In this document: positions 50,982-60,547 of the stretch, piece after piece
How positions within the stretch are numbered: position 1 is the stretch's first letter
Layout: every line of letters begins with the position of its first letter
Source: DASQBT01 sp963782495
GTDB lineage: Bacteria > Pseudomonadota > Gammaproteobacteria > Burkholderiales > Thiobacillaceae
Assembly (NCBI GenBank): GCA_963782495.1
Contig: CAWAJU010000008.1
Span: 248,001-312,000, forward strand
DNA: 64,000 nt
Direction of reading: 5' to 3'
The notes under the pieces: generated by a model
Database searches by the model: none
What the model saw: only the letters and a program-made list of their open reading frames with translations
What the model was told of the DNA's origin: nothing
Translations under genes and position numbers: made by a program

Positions 50982-53643
50982 TCAGGGCGCGCCGTCCGCC
51001 GCCTGGCATTGCCTCACGGCCGAACAGACAGCCTCCAAACTGCGCAGCGATCTGCACCACGGACTAAGCGGTGCGGAGGTTGCGGCCCGCCTTGAGCAAT
51101 TCGGCGACAATGCCCTGCAGGAAGCCCGGCGGCGCCATCCGCTTGCCATGCTGGCAGCCCAGTTCACCGACGTCATGATCCTGGTGCTGATCGCAGCGGC
51201 GGTGATCGCAGGCTTTGTTGGCGAACCGCAGGACACCATCGCCATTGTGGTCATTGTCCTTATCAACGGCGTCATCGGCTTTGTCCAGGAGTTCCGGGCG
51301 GAACGCGCGATGGCAGCACTGAAGAGGATGGCCAGTCCGAAGGCGCGCGTCATCCGCGACGGCCGACCCCGGGTGATCGATGCGATCGCACTGGTTCCCG
51401 GCGACATCGTGGAACTGGAAGCAGGCAACATCGTGCCGGCGGACTTGCGCCTGATCGAACTGGCCGCCCTGAAGGTCAACGAGTCCGCACTGACCGGCGA
51501 ATCCCAGCCGCTGGAAAAGCGGGTCGAGCCGCTTGGGCAGGCCGATCTGCCATTGGGCGACCGGTTCAACCTGGCCTACAAGGGGACGATCGCCACGCTC
51601 GGCCGCGCGCGCGGCCTGGTGGTCGCCACCGGCATGCGAACCGAGCTGGGCAAGATCGCCTCATTGCTGTCTGCCGAAGCCGGCAAGACCCCCTTGCAGA
51701 AACGTCTGGGCAAGCTGGGCGAGAAGCTGGCGCTGGCGGTGCTGGCAATTTGCGCCATCATCTTCATCGCCGGCTCGATCCGGGGCGAGCCGCCGCTTGC
51801 GATGCTGCTCACCGCCATCAGCCTGGCGGTGGCGGCGATCCCCGAGGCCCTGCCTGCGGTAGTGACCATTTCACTCGCCCTGGGCGCTGCCCGCATGGTC
51901 AGGCAAAACGCGATCATTCGCCGCCTGCCTGCGGTAGAGACGCTCGGCTCGGTCACCTACATCTGCTCGGACAAGACCGGCACGCTGACGCTCAATCGCA
52001 TGCGGGTTGAGCGCCTGCAGGCGGACGGGCAGACACGAGCCGATCTGCCCTCCAATACGCAAACGCCTTGGCGCGAGCTGGGCCTCGCCATGGCACTTTG
52101 CAATGACGCAGCCATGGGTGCGGAAGGCAAACCGGTTGGCGACCCAACCGAGACAGCGCTGTTGTCGGCCGCAAGCGCCGCAGGGTTAAGCAAGCGCGCC
52201 CTGACCCAGGTGCTGCCTCGAATCGCGGAAATCCCTTTCGATTCGAAGCGCGCCTGCATGAGCACACTGCATGCGGACGATGGGCAGGTGCTGGTTCTGG
52301 TCAAGGGCGCACCGGAGGCCCTGCTGCCGCAGTGCGTCGACAGGCTCTCGGAACAGGGCATCCGCCCGATCGATCGAGCCGCGCTGCACGACGCCGCGGA
52401 AGACCTCGCCCGGCAGGGCTTGCGCGTACTGGCCTTGGCGCGACGCCGGCTGCCCGCGGCGCCCGATGCGCTCACTTCCGAGGCCGTTGAACGCGAGCTG
52501 ACGTTCATCGGTCTTGTCGGCCTGATCGACCCGCCCCGGCCAGAAGCAGCGGAAGCCGTCGCCGCGTGCAAGGCCGCGGGCATCATTCCGGTGATGATCA
52601 CCGGTGATCATCCCGCCACTGCGCGCGTCATCGCCCAGCGGCTCGGCATCATCGAAGAGGGCGGCAAGGTATTGACTGGCACCCAACTGGCGCGCCTTGC
52701 GCTGGAGGAATTCGAGAGCGAGGTTGAACGGGTTCGGGTCTATGCACGCATCAACCCGGAACAGAAGATCAAGATCGTCCAGGCGCTGCAGGACAAGGGC
52801 GAATTCGTCGCCATGACCGGCGACGGGGTGAACGATGCCCCTGCCCTGAAAAGGGCGGACATCGGCGTTGCCATGGGCAAGGGCGGCACCGACGTCGCGC
52901 GCGAAGCGGCGCACATGACACTACTCGACGACAATTTCGCCACCATCGTAGCAGCGGTGCGCGAAGGCCGGCGCATCTTCGACAACATTCGCAAGTTTGT
53001 CCGCTATGTCCTGACTGGAAACTCGGGCGAAATCTGGCTCCTGTTCCTGGCACCTTTCCTTGGCTTGCCGGTTCCCCTGCAGCCAATCCAGATCCTGTGG
53101 GTCAACCTCGTCACCGACGGACTCCCCGGCCTGGCCTTTTCAGTCGAGCCGGAAGAGCAGGGCATCATGCAAAGGCCACCCCGTCCACCCAGCGAAAACC
53201 TGTTCGCCCACGGCCTCTGGCAGCACGCGCTGTGGGTGGGACTCCTGATCGGTGGCCTCTCGCTTCTTGCCCAGGCCTGGGCCCTGCACGTGGGCACCCC
53301 GCACTGGCAAAGCATGGTGTTCACCGTCCTGACACTCGCACAAATGACCCAGGCGCTGGCCGTCCGCTCAGAAACGCAGTCCCTTTTCAGCCAAGGCATA
53401 TTCAGCAACCCCGCCATGCTGGGCGCGGTCCTGCTGACCTTTGTGCTCCAGCTGGCCGTGCTGTATGTGCCCTTTCTCCAACCCATCTTCAAGACCACCC
53501 CGCTCAGCCTGAGCGAACTGGCATTCTGCCTGGCGTTGTCAGCAGTGGTGTTTGTCGCCGTGGAAATCGAGAAGGCATTGGCGCGACGCGGCTGGTTGCG
53601 CAAGACAAACGCATGTCTCCAAGAGAGACGAAACGAGCCTTAG
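50971..53643 (+). CDS. Cation-transporting P-type ATPase (type II, Ca2+-like)
   Basis: 890 residues. The phosphorylation motif is SDKTGTLTLNRM, the actuator loop is ALTGES, nucleotide-domain motifs include KGAPEALLP, and the hinge is MTGDGVNDAPALKRADIG. PEALPAVVTISLA in helix 4 is the type II (SERCA/PMR1-like) ion site. Coupling to a CaCA exchanger suggests Ca2+ export, although K+/Na+ or Mg2+ cannot be excluded. The TAG stop lies inside the target duplication of the downstream IS; the gene is intact, since the same TAG would have ended it before insertion. Confidence 0.93.
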   Translation: MATDQGAPSAAWHCLTAEQTASKLRSDLHHGLSGAEVAARLEQFGDNALQEARRRHPLAMLAAQFTDVMILVLIAAAVIAGFVGEPQDTIAIVVIVLINGVIGFVQEFRAERAMAALKRMASPKARVIRDGRPRVIDAIALVPGDIVELEAGNIVPADLRLIELAALKVNESALTGESQPLEKRVEPLGQADLPLGDRFNLAYKGTIATLGRARGLVVATGMRTELGKIASLLSAEAGKTPLQKRLGKLGEKLALAVLAICAIIFIAGSIRGEPPLAMLLTAISLAVAAIPEALPAVVTISLALGAARMVRQNAIIRRLPAVETLGSVTYICSDKTGTLTLNRMRVERLQADGQTRADLPSNTQTPWRELGLAMALCNDAAMGAEGKPVGDPTETALLSAASAAGLSKRALTQVLPRIAEIPFDSKRACMSTLHADDGQVLVLVKGAPEALLPQCVDRLSEQGIRPIDRAALHDAAEDLARQGLRVLALARRRLPAAPDALTSEAVERELTFIGLVGLIDPPRPEAAEAVAACKAAGIIPVMITGDHPATARVIAQRLGIIEEGGKVLTGTQLARLALEEFESEVERVRVYARINPEQKIKIVQALQDKGEFVAMTGDGVNDAPALKRADIGVAMGKGGTDVAREAAHMTLLDDNFATIVAAVREGRRIFDNIRKFVRYVLTGNSGEIWLLFLAPFLGLPVPLQPIQILWVNLVTDGLPGLAFSVEPEEQGIMQRPPRPPSENLFAHGLWQHALWVGLLIGGLSLLAQAWALHVGTPHWQSMVFTVLTLAQMTQALAVRSETQSLFSQGIFSNPAMLGAVLLTFVLQLAVLYVPFLQPIFKTTPLSLSELAFCLALSAVVFVAVEIEKALARRGWLRKTNACLQERRNEP
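53640..53643 (+). repeat. Target-site duplication of the IS, left copy (ttag)
   Basis: ttag directly before the left end; the same ttag is found at 54811-54814 after the right end. YTAR-type 4-bp duplications are typical of the IS5 group. Confidence 0.75.
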
Positions 53644-54810
53644 GGAAACCCTGCAAAAGTCATCAAGCAACCGTGTCGTGCATTAATATTGGTGCGTGAC
53701 TGGGAGGGAGACGAATGAGACAACAAACCTTTGCCGAAGGCAGCTTTGAACTTCATGCCAAGCCCACGCGGCGCGCGACGTTTCTTGCCGAGATGGAGCG
53801 TGTGGTGCCTTGGTCTGAACTGTGCGCGGTAATCGCGCCGTACTACCCTGCAGGTGAAGGCGGCCGGCCGACGGTGGGGCTGGAGCGCATGCTGCGCGTC
53901 TACTTCCTGCAGCAATGGTTCAACCTGTCCGACCCGGCGGTGGAAGAGGCCATCTACGACTCGGCTGCCATGCGCCGCTTCGTCGGCATCGATCTCGGGC
54001 GTGAAGCCGCGCCGGACGAGACCACCGTTCTGCGCTTTAGGCATCTGCTGGAGAAGCACCACTTGGGCAAAAAGCTGTTCGAGCAGGTGCACCGCCACCT
54101 GGAGGCGCAAGGCATGAAGGTGGCCCGAGGCACCATCGTCGACGCCACCATCATCTCTGCGCCGTCCTCGACCAAGAACCGCGATCAAAAGCGCGACCCG
54201 GACATGCACCAGACCAAGAAGGGCAACCAGTGGCACTTCGGCATGAAGGCGCACATAGGGGTCGATTCCAAGAACAAGCTGATCCACTCGGTGGTGGCCA
54301 CCGCCGCCAACGTGGCAGATTCGCAAGTGCTCTCTGACCTGTTGCATGGAGATGAAACCAAGGTTTGGGGCGACCGTGCCTATCAGGGGCAAACGGAGGT
54401 CATCAAGCAATGCGCGCCCCAAGCGCAGGACATGACCAACCGGCGCTGCCGCCGCAAGGGCGAAGTCGATGAAATCGAACGGGCGAAGAACCGGAACAAA
54501 TCCCGTGTGCGCGCGAAGGTCGAGCACGCGTTCGGTGTCATCAAGAACATCTTCGGTTTCGTGAAGGTGCGCTACAAGGGACTGGAGAAGAACGCGAACC
54601 GATTGTTCGCCACCTGCGCCCTGGCGAATTTGTACCTGGCGCGACATCACCTGTTGCGACCTCAAGGGGCAAGGTGCGCCCAATGAATGAGAAATGGCCA
54701 GAAAGGCCGAACGATGCCGGGGTAAAACACCCGGAATCAACCCGAAACCTTGCCGCTGATGATCATGCATCCAATTTGCTCATGAAAATTGGGGCTTCTT
54801 CAGACCTTCC
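53644..54810 (+). mobile_element. IS5-family insertion sequence, 1167 bp
   Basis: Bounded by imperfect 18-bp terminal inverted repeats (53644-53661 and 54793-54810, 12 of 18 matching, both beginning ggaa) and 4-bp ttag target duplications. One transposase gene fills most of it. Size and duplication fit the IS5 group. The transposase is intact, so the element may still be mobile. Boundaries were found by eye. Confidence 0.8.
53715..54686 (+). CDS. IS5-family DDE transposase
   Basis: 323 residues, complete. The N-terminal DUF772-type region includes LERMLRVYFLQQWFNLSDPAVEEAIYD split over two helices, and DETTVLRFRHLLE. The catalytic triad is Asp143 (GTIVDATII), Asp220 (VWGDRAYQG) and Glu270 (RAKVEHAFGVIK). 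It cuts and joins the element ends. A shorter open frame on the opposite strand is a shadow. Confidence 0.94.
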   Translation: MRQQTFAEGSFELHAKPTRRATFLAEMERVVPWSELCAVIAPYYPAGEGGRPTVGLERMLRVYFLQQWFNLSDPAVEEAIYDSAAMRRFVGIDLGREAAPDETTVLRFRHLLEKHHLGKKLFEQVHRHLEAQGMKVARGTIVDATIISAPSSTKNRDQKRDPDMHQTKKGNQWHFGMKAHIGVDSKNKLIHSVVATAANVADSQVLSDLLHGDETKVWGDRAYQGQTEVIKQCAPQAQDMTNRRCRRKGEVDEIERAKNRNKSRVRAKVEHAFGVIKNIFGFVKVRYKGLEKNANRLFATCALANLYLARHHLLRPQGARCAQ

Positions 54811-54814
54811 TTAG
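54811..54814 (+). repeat. Target-site duplication of the IS, right copy (ttag)
   Basis: Matches the left copy at 53640-53643. The right-hand terminal repeat ends at 54810. Confidence 0.75.
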
Positions 54815-54978
54815 AACGATTGCCCAGGCCGGCTTTGCGCCGGCCGGATGGGATGACGCTCTGCCCTGGTCGGTTCGGACTGCTTGCATACGGGCTTATG
54901 CCGCCTAATATGCAAATCATTGGCGCAGCCACGCAGGCTGCATTCCGCGCAGTGCCATTCCGCTTTCAGGAGGCCATC

Positions 54979-55809
54979 ATGCCTGCCTTGCGATACCTGC
55001 CATGCATCACTGCGCTGGTCTGTCTGGTAGCCGGCGTCCCTGCAGCTGCTGAATATTCCCTGGAAGCCGAATCACTCAAGCTCTACGGTGGCTCTTATTC
55101 AACCGACTGCGCCAATCCGGCTGCACCCCATTTACGTGTGGCGGAGACGCTGAATGTCGAAAAGGGCAACAAACGCATGACCGGCGAAAAGCTGATGGCC
55201 GCCGCCAGCTATTTCGAGCCCAACACTCCCGCCAACTATCAGATGGCGTTGCTAAGCGAAGTGCGCGGCGGCGCCCAACTGATTTTCGTTGTCTATAGGG
55301 ACAAGGCCGGCCTGTATATCGAGTTGATGGGCGACCCCAAAGTGGAGACCGCGCTCACAGCCATCCTCGGGCGGGCGCAGTTCAAGGGCAAATATCGGGA
55401 CTGCGATGCCGCGAGCCGGGCACCCGTTCCAAGAGCCGTCGCGGCGCCCCCCGCGCCCCATCCGGACTCAGTGGAAAGCTGGGACTACGTACGCGACCGG
55501 AAATTCAAGGCGCTCCATCGCAAGGCAATTGGGGCCAAAGCCCGGGAGCCCTGGATCACTGATCTCGACGGACCCGCTCCACCTGCCAGAATGGTCACGG
55601 TGGCTGGTACGGATTATCGCCTGCTTGCCGTATGCAAACCTCACGACTGCGCTGACAACAAGTTGATCGTTTTGTATTCGCCCGCAAACAAGGCTGTCTA
55701 TGGAAGAATCTTTGAACGCGGCAGGGTCACCCTGATCGGCAGACCATCCGCCGAAGTGGCGGCCGAACTGGAACGACTGTGGCAGACCGAATGGCGCCAA
55801 GGCTACTAA
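54979..55809 (+). CDS. Ivy-type lysozyme inhibitor with extra N-terminal domain
   Basis: 276 residues from the ATG at 54979, preceded by a strong caggagg ribosome site. Signal peptide ends near VPAAAE. Residues about 27-145 form a domain I cannot name, with Cys pairs (STDCANP, YRDCDAAS). After a Pro/Ala linker, residues about 164-276 match Ivy, including the inhibitory loop CKPHDC at about 219-224 and WDYVRDRKFKALHR. Ivy blocks C-type lysozymes in the periplasm and protects peptidoglycan. E. coli Ivy is only about 157 residues, so this is a two-domain version. The IS upstream may have separated it from the ATPase operon. Confidence 0.85.
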   Translation: MPALRYLPCITALVCLVAGVPAAAEYSLEAESLKLYGGSYSTDCANPAAPHLRVAETLNVEKGNKRMTGEKLMAAASYFEPNTPANYQMALLSEVRGGAQLIFVVYRDKAGLYIELMGDPKVETALTAILGRAQFKGKYRDCDAASRAPVPRAVAAPPAPHPDSVESWDYVRDRKFKALHRKAIGAKAREPWITDLDGPAPPARMVTVAGTDYRLLAVCKPHDCADNKLIVLYSPANKAVYGRIFERGRVTLIGRPSAEVAAELERLWQTEWRQGY

Positions 55810-55871
55810 GGAACAACCGCCCCCCTCGCGAGCCACGAGCATAACCGCCAGGAAATCGATGGCTTGGCGGC

Positions 55872-56972
55872 CTACTTCGTCACCCCCGGCACCCGCGGCA
55901 CGCTGCTCGTCACATCCCCGCACTGCGCCCGGTGGCGCAAGGCATGATCCATGAGGACGACAGCCATCAAGGCTTCGGCAATGGGCGTCGCGCGGATGCC
56001 CACGCAGGGATCGTGACGACCATGGGTGACGACTTCGATCGGCTCGCCCTTCAGATTGATCGAGCGGCCCGGCAGCCGGATGGAGGACGTCGGCTTGATG
56101 GCGATATGGGCGACGATGGGTTGGCCGGATGAAATGCCGCCCAGCACGCCGCCAGCGTGATTGGAGAGAAAACCTTCCGGCGTGATTTCATCGCGATGCT
56201 CGGTACCCTTCTGCCGCGCGCTTTGCATGCCGTCGCCGATCTCCACGCCCTTGACCGCATTGAGCCCCATCAGCGCATGGGCAAGATCGGCATCGAGCTT
56301 GTCGTAGAGCGGCTCGCCCAGGCCGGGCGGAACATTCTCGGCCACCACCGTGATTCTTGCGCCCACCGAGTCGCCGGACTTGCGCAGGCTGTCCATGTAG
56401 GCTTCCAGCTCGGTGACGATCGCGGCGTTGGGCGAAAAGAAGGCATTGTTGTCCACCTCGTCCCAGGAATCGAAGGGAATTTCGATCGGGCCAAGCGCGC
56501 TCATGCAGCCGCGGATGACAACGCCATGATTTTCCCCGAGCCATTTTCTTGCGATCGCGCCGGCGCCGACCAGGGGTGCGGTGAGCCGCGCAGACGAGCG
56601 TCCCCCGCCGCGGTAATCCCGCAGGCCGTATTTCTGCATGTAGGTGTAATCGGCGTGGCCGGGCCGGAAGGTCTCGGCGATGTTGCCGTAGTCCTTGCTG
56701 CGCTGGTCTTCGTTGCGAATCAACAGAGCGATGGGCGTGCCGGTGGTCTGCCCTTCGAAAATCCCGGAAAGGATTTCCACCGTATCCGACTCCTTGCGCT
56801 GGGTGACGTGACGCGAGGTGCCGGGCTTGCGCCGGTCAAGATCAGGCTGAATGTCCGCCTCGCCCAGCGCCAAGCCCGGCGGGCAGCCGTCCACCACGCA
56901 GCCGATGGCCGGGCCGTGGGATTCGCCGAAAACGGTCACGCAGAAGAGTTTGCCGAGTGTGCTGCCGGACAT
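55872..56972 (-). CDS. aroC: Chorismate synthase
   Basis: 366 residues. GESHGPAIGCVVDGCPPG at the N-terminus, DYRGGGRSSARLTA and the late VGIRATPIAEALMAVVLMDH are AroC signatures. It converts EPSP to chorismate with reduced FMN, the end of the shikimate pathway. It converges with the Ivy-type gene (62-nt gap) and diverges from the ThDP-enzyme operon (178-nt gap, no clear promoter seen). Confidence 0.96.
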   Translation of the reverse strand: MSGSTLGKLFCVTVFGESHGPAIGCVVDGCPPGLALGEADIQPDLDRRKPGTSRHVTQRKESDTVEILSGIFEGQTTGTPIALLIRNEDQRSKDYGNIAETFRPGHADYTYMQKYGLRDYRGGGRSSARLTAPLVGAGAIARKWLGENHGVVIRGCMSALGPIEIPFDSWDEVDNNAFFSPNAAIVTELEAYMDSLRKSGDSVGARITVVAENVPPGLGEPLYDKLDADLAHALMGLNAVKGVEIGDGMQSARQKGTEHRDEITPEGFLSNHAGGVLGGISSGQPIVAHIAIKPTSSIRLPGRSINLKGEPIEVVTHGRHDPCVGIRATPIAEALMAVVLMDHALRHRAQCGDVTSSVPRVPGVTK

Positions 56973-57150
56973 AGGAAAGGGCGGTAAAACGCTGAAAGGT
57001 TGGGGCCAAGTCTAGCACAGGCGGCCTGACCCGGCCTGCCGGGCTCGGCCCCGGGCTGCGCGCAATAAGCGGTTTCCCCGCGCGGCGTCTTGTGCTCAAA
57101 TCTGGCCTTTCAGCATCAGCGGCTGTGAACGCCGATAACAGCGAAACGCC

Positions 57151-58821
57151 ATGCTAGTTTCCGTCAGCGAACTGATCGTCAGGTATCTTGGGCAGCTGGG
57201 TGTCGAATACATCTTCGGCATGCCCGGCGCCCATGTACTGCCCATCTACGATCGCCTGTATGACTCGGGGGTAAGAAGCGTGCTCGCCAAGCACGAACAG
57301 GGGGCCGCCTTCATGGCTGGCGGCTACGCACGTGCATCGCACCGCGTGGCTGCCTGCATCGCCACGGCCGGACCCGGCGCCACCAATCTCATCACCGGCA
57401 TTGCCAATGCCTATGCCGAGCGCCTGCCGGTGCTGGCGATTACCGGGGAGACGCCGACCTACATCTTTGGCAAGGGCGGCCTTCAGGAAAGCTCAGGAGA
57501 GGGCGGCGCAATCGACCAGTGCGCGCTGTTCTCCAGCATTACCCGCTACCACAGGCTGGTTGAACGCACTGACTATCTCGGCCAGGTATTGAACCAGGCG
57601 ACCCAGGCCCTGCTCGGGCCGCAGCCGGGGCCGGTGCTGCTGTCCATCCCCTACAACGTGCAGAAGGAGATGGTCGACACGCTTGCGCTGGAGCAGATCC
57701 ATTTCCCGCGCCGCACCATGCCGCCTGACAACCCCCCGCATACCGGGCTGGCAGACCTGTTGCGTGCCGCCCGCTATCCCGTGATCGTGGCCGGCTATGG
57801 CTGTATTCAGTCCGGCGCGCGCGAATCAGTCGCGCAACTCAGCGAACGCTTCAACATTCCGGTCACCACCAGCCTGAAAGGCAAAGGCGTCGTTACCGAA
57901 GGCACGGACCTTGCCCTGGGCTGCCTGGGCGTAACCTCAAACGGCGCCGCTTACCGCTATCTCGTCGACCAGGCTGACCTGCTGATCATCCTGGGTGCGG
58001 GTTTCAACGAGCGCACCAGTTATCTGTGGAACTCGGACCTGCTCGCCGGCAAGAAGATTGCGCAAGTCGATCGGGACGCCGGCCAGCTCGGCAAGGTATT
58101 CCGGCCGGACGTGGCGATTTGCGGCGATATCCGCGAAGTGGTGGATGAAGTATTCGCCACCCTCGAAGCCGAGGGGACCGCGCCCAAGTGCCTGGGCAGG
58201 CTGAGTGCGCACCATGCGCAACTGCAGCAGGCGCAGCTGAAGGACAGCGACGTGGTCGCGCAGAAGGCCGATTTCGGGATCATGGAATTGTTCTACCGTC
58301 GCCTCGCTCAGCGCTTCCCGCGCAACGCCCTGGTCTTTGATGACAACATCGTCTTCGCGCAGAGTTATTACGACGTCTCCGACCGCAATCACTACTTTCC
58401 CAATTCGGGTGTCTCGTCGCTCGGGCACGCCATCCCCGCCGCCATAGGCGCACGTTGCCATGCCCCGGACAGCCCCACGTTTGCAATCCTCGGCGATGGC
58501 GGTTTCCAGATGTGCTGCATGGAAATCATGACTGCGGTGAATTACTCCATCCCGCTCAATGTCGTGGTCATCAATAACGGCACCCTGAGCCTGATCCGCA
58601 AGAACCAGTATCAGCTTTACGGCGAACGCTACATCGACTGCGACTTTTCCAACCCGGACTTTGGCCTGCTCGCACAATCCTTCGGGATCCGGCATTACCG
58701 TATCGAAACCGAAGCGGAGCTTGACGCGCTGTTTGCCAATGCCGATCTGGAACATGATATCAACCTGATCGAAATCCTTCTCGACAAACATGCCTTCCCG
58801 CGCTACCTGTCGGCGCGCTGA
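57151..58821 (+). CDS. ThDP-dependent enzyme, acetolactate synthase-like
   Basis: 556 residues in the POX/AHAS layout: N-terminal Pyr domain with the catalytic Glu49 in KHEQGAAFMAGGYA, central domain, and C-terminal PP domain with ILGDGGFQM and VVINNGTLSLI, the ThDP/Mg2+ motif. It lacks the long insertions of housekeeping AHAS and has no small subunit gene nearby. It probably decarboxylates a 2-keto acid and may ligate the product. The substrate is unknown. It overlaps the next gene by 32 nt and heads a four-gene operon. Confidence 0.88.
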   Translation: MLVSVSELIVRYLGQLGVEYIFGMPGAHVLPIYDRLYDSGVRSVLAKHEQGAAFMAGGYARASHRVAACIATAGPGATNLITGIANAYAERLPVLAITGETPTYIFGKGGLQESSGEGGAIDQCALFSSITRYHRLVERTDYLGQVLNQATQALLGPQPGPVLLSIPYNVQKEMVDTLALEQIHFPRRTMPPDNPPHTGLADLLRAARYPVIVAGYGCIQSGARESVAQLSERFNIPVTTSLKGKGVVTEGTDLALGCLGVTSNGAAYRYLVDQADLLIILGAGFNERTSYLWNSDLLAGKKIAQVDRDAGQLGKVFRPDVAICGDIREVVDEVFATLEAEGTAPKCLGRLSAHHAQLQQAQLKDSDVVAQKADFGIMELFYRRLAQRFPRNALVFDDNIVFAQSYYDVSDRNHYFPNSGVSSLGHAIPAAIGARCHAPDSPTFAILGDGGFQMCCMEIMTAVNYSIPLNVVVINNGTLSLIRKNQYQLYGERYIDCDFSNPDFGLLAQSFGIRHYRIETEAELDALFANADLEHDINLIEILLDKHAFPRYLSAR

Positions 58822-60547
58822 CGCGGTTGCACAAATAGCTGCGCAGCGCGACGTCATCGCCAGGCTGGAAGCGGATTTGTGGGACGGCGGCTTCCACGAA
58901 GCGCTGCTGCCTTCTTACCAGGCTGCATGGCGCCGGCTTGAAACATTGATCGCAGCGAATGGCGAGGATCGGCGCCACCGCTTCGTGCTCGCCATCCCGG
59001 TGGCCGACAGCCCACAGCAGTTGAAAGCCTGTCTTGAAAGTCTGCTCGAACTGTGTCGCGTCTTCGGCTATGGCGGATTCCGCGACGGCCACTACCAGAA
59101 GGTCTCGGTCATCATTGCGGACGATACGCAAGACCCCGAGCTGATCGGCGCCCATCAGGCGATCGCCCAGGCATTCGACGGACTTGGCATTGCCACCACC
59201 TACTTCGGCCTCGTCGAACAGCTTGCCCTGGTGGATACGCTGGCAGATGCGGCAAGCCTTGCGCGCATACTCGGCGAGGCTCCGCGCGAGGCGTTTGCCC
59301 ACAAAGGCCAGGCAATGATGCGCAACCTGGTTTACCTGAAGCTTGCGCAGATCCATGCGTCCGACGAGCCGGTGCTCTTCCACACACTCGATGCCGACCA
59401 GCAGTTCAAGGTCAAGGTCGCGGCGGCAAACGGCGATCGTAATGTATGCGCGGTAAATTTCCTTGCCGAACTCGACGCCATATTCAGCGCTACCGACGCA
59501 TCGGTATTGACCGGAAAGATAGTCGGCGATCCGCCCGTTTCACCAGCCGTGATGGCAGTCAACTTCTTGCATGATGTGTCAGGCTTTCTGCAAACAATGG
59601 CGGCGAGCCAGGCAGAGCTGCCCTACCGCACACCCGGAACGGGTCCTCACGATGGCGATGCCGCGTATCACGACATGGCCGAGTTGTTCGGCTTCAGGCA
59701 CGCGGATCAGACCTACCCATATCGATATACGCGGGGAGGCAGCCCGAGCAACGCCGACTGCCTTGCCGATTTTGCTGCCCGGCTTCAACGCTTCTTGCAC
59801 GGCGAACACCCGACCCGCGTCACCTACTACCGCTACCAGGCCGCGCACACTTCGGTGCAGCCCGCGCGCACCGTTTACACAGGCAACTACGTATTTCGCC
59901 CCGAGGCCATCAACTGGTTCATTCCCTTCGCCCCCCTGCGATTGAGAATGTCGGGCCCCACGCTGGGACGGCTGATGAAGGCCGAACTTGGCGCACGCTT
60001 CGTTTCCGCCAACCTGCCCATGCTGCATACGCGCACACTGGACAAGACAGCGGCTGCGGAATTTCGTCCCGGGGTCGTCGTCACACATGATGCAATCGAC
60101 CTGGGTGACGAATGCATGCGGCAGTTCTATGGCGATGTGATGTTGTTTTCGGTCGAGCAACTCACTGCACTGGGCTACCCGCAAGCAGAGCTGTCTGACG
60201 CAAGGATTGCCGCCACGCTCGATGCCGTCCACGCTGACATGACACTGAAGTACGCGTCCCTGCACACCAAGACAGGTGAGATCCTGGACTCGCTGAGCGA
60301 ACTTCTGCACGACCCTGCGCATTGGTGGCATGACGCCGCGCACACCGATGCACTGGCGCAGTTCAGGACCTTCCTGGCCAACATGCAGCGCAATTTCGGC
60401 GCGGACGCGGCATGCCACGCCCGCATCACCGCGGCTAACAATTGGCTGCACTGGCGGACCCGCCTGCTCGATGCCCTTGGCCATTACCACGCCGACCGGT
60501 ACGCGTGGAATCGGGCGCTTGCTGCGCTTCAATTGGACCAGCCATGA
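58790..60547 (+). CDS. Large GT-A-like putative glycosyltransferase
   Basis: 585 residues, no signal peptide or membrane helix. Residues 65-115 (FVLAIPVADSPQQLKACLE, then VSVIIADDTQD) resemble the GT2 nucleotide-binding half, and DADQQFK at 201-207 supplies a DxD metal motif. The C-terminal 250 residues are mostly helical and match nothing I know. It probably acts in the cytoplasm as a sugar transferase. The ATG at 58790 lies inside the upstream gene; no other standard start fits before residue 32. It overlaps the next start (ATGA). Confidence 0.75.
   Translation: MPSRATCRRADAVAQIAAQRDVIARLEADLWDGGFHEALLPSYQAAWRRLETLIAANGEDRRHRFVLAIPVADSPQQLKACLESLLELCRVFGYGGFRDGHYQKVSVIIADDTQDPELIGAHQAIAQAFDGLGIATTYFGLVEQLALVDTLADAASLARILGEAPREAFAHKGQAMMRNLVYLKLAQIHASDEPVLFHTLDADQQFKVKVAAANGDRNVCAVNFLAELDAIFSATDASVLTGKIVGDPPVSPAVMAVNFLHDVSGFLQTMAASQAELPYRTPGTGPHDGDAAYHDMAELFGFRHADQTYPYRYTRGGSPSNADCLADFAARLQRFLHGEHPTRVTYYRYQAAHTSVQPARTVYTGNYVFRPEAINWFIPFAPLRLRMSGPTLGRLMKAELGARFVSANLPMLHTRTLDKTAAAEFRPGVVVTHDAIDLGDECMRQFYGDVMLFSVEQLTALGYPQAELSDARIAATLDAVHADMTLKYASLHTKTGEILDSLSELLHDPAHWWHDAAHTDALAQFRTFLANMQRNFGADAACHARITAANNWLHWRTRLLDALGHYHADRYAWNRALAALQLDQP

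Noticed and set aside
53640..54770. Open frame of 376 codons on the - strand across the IS
   Set aside because: Shadow of the transposase gene, which has a full DDE triad on the + strand.
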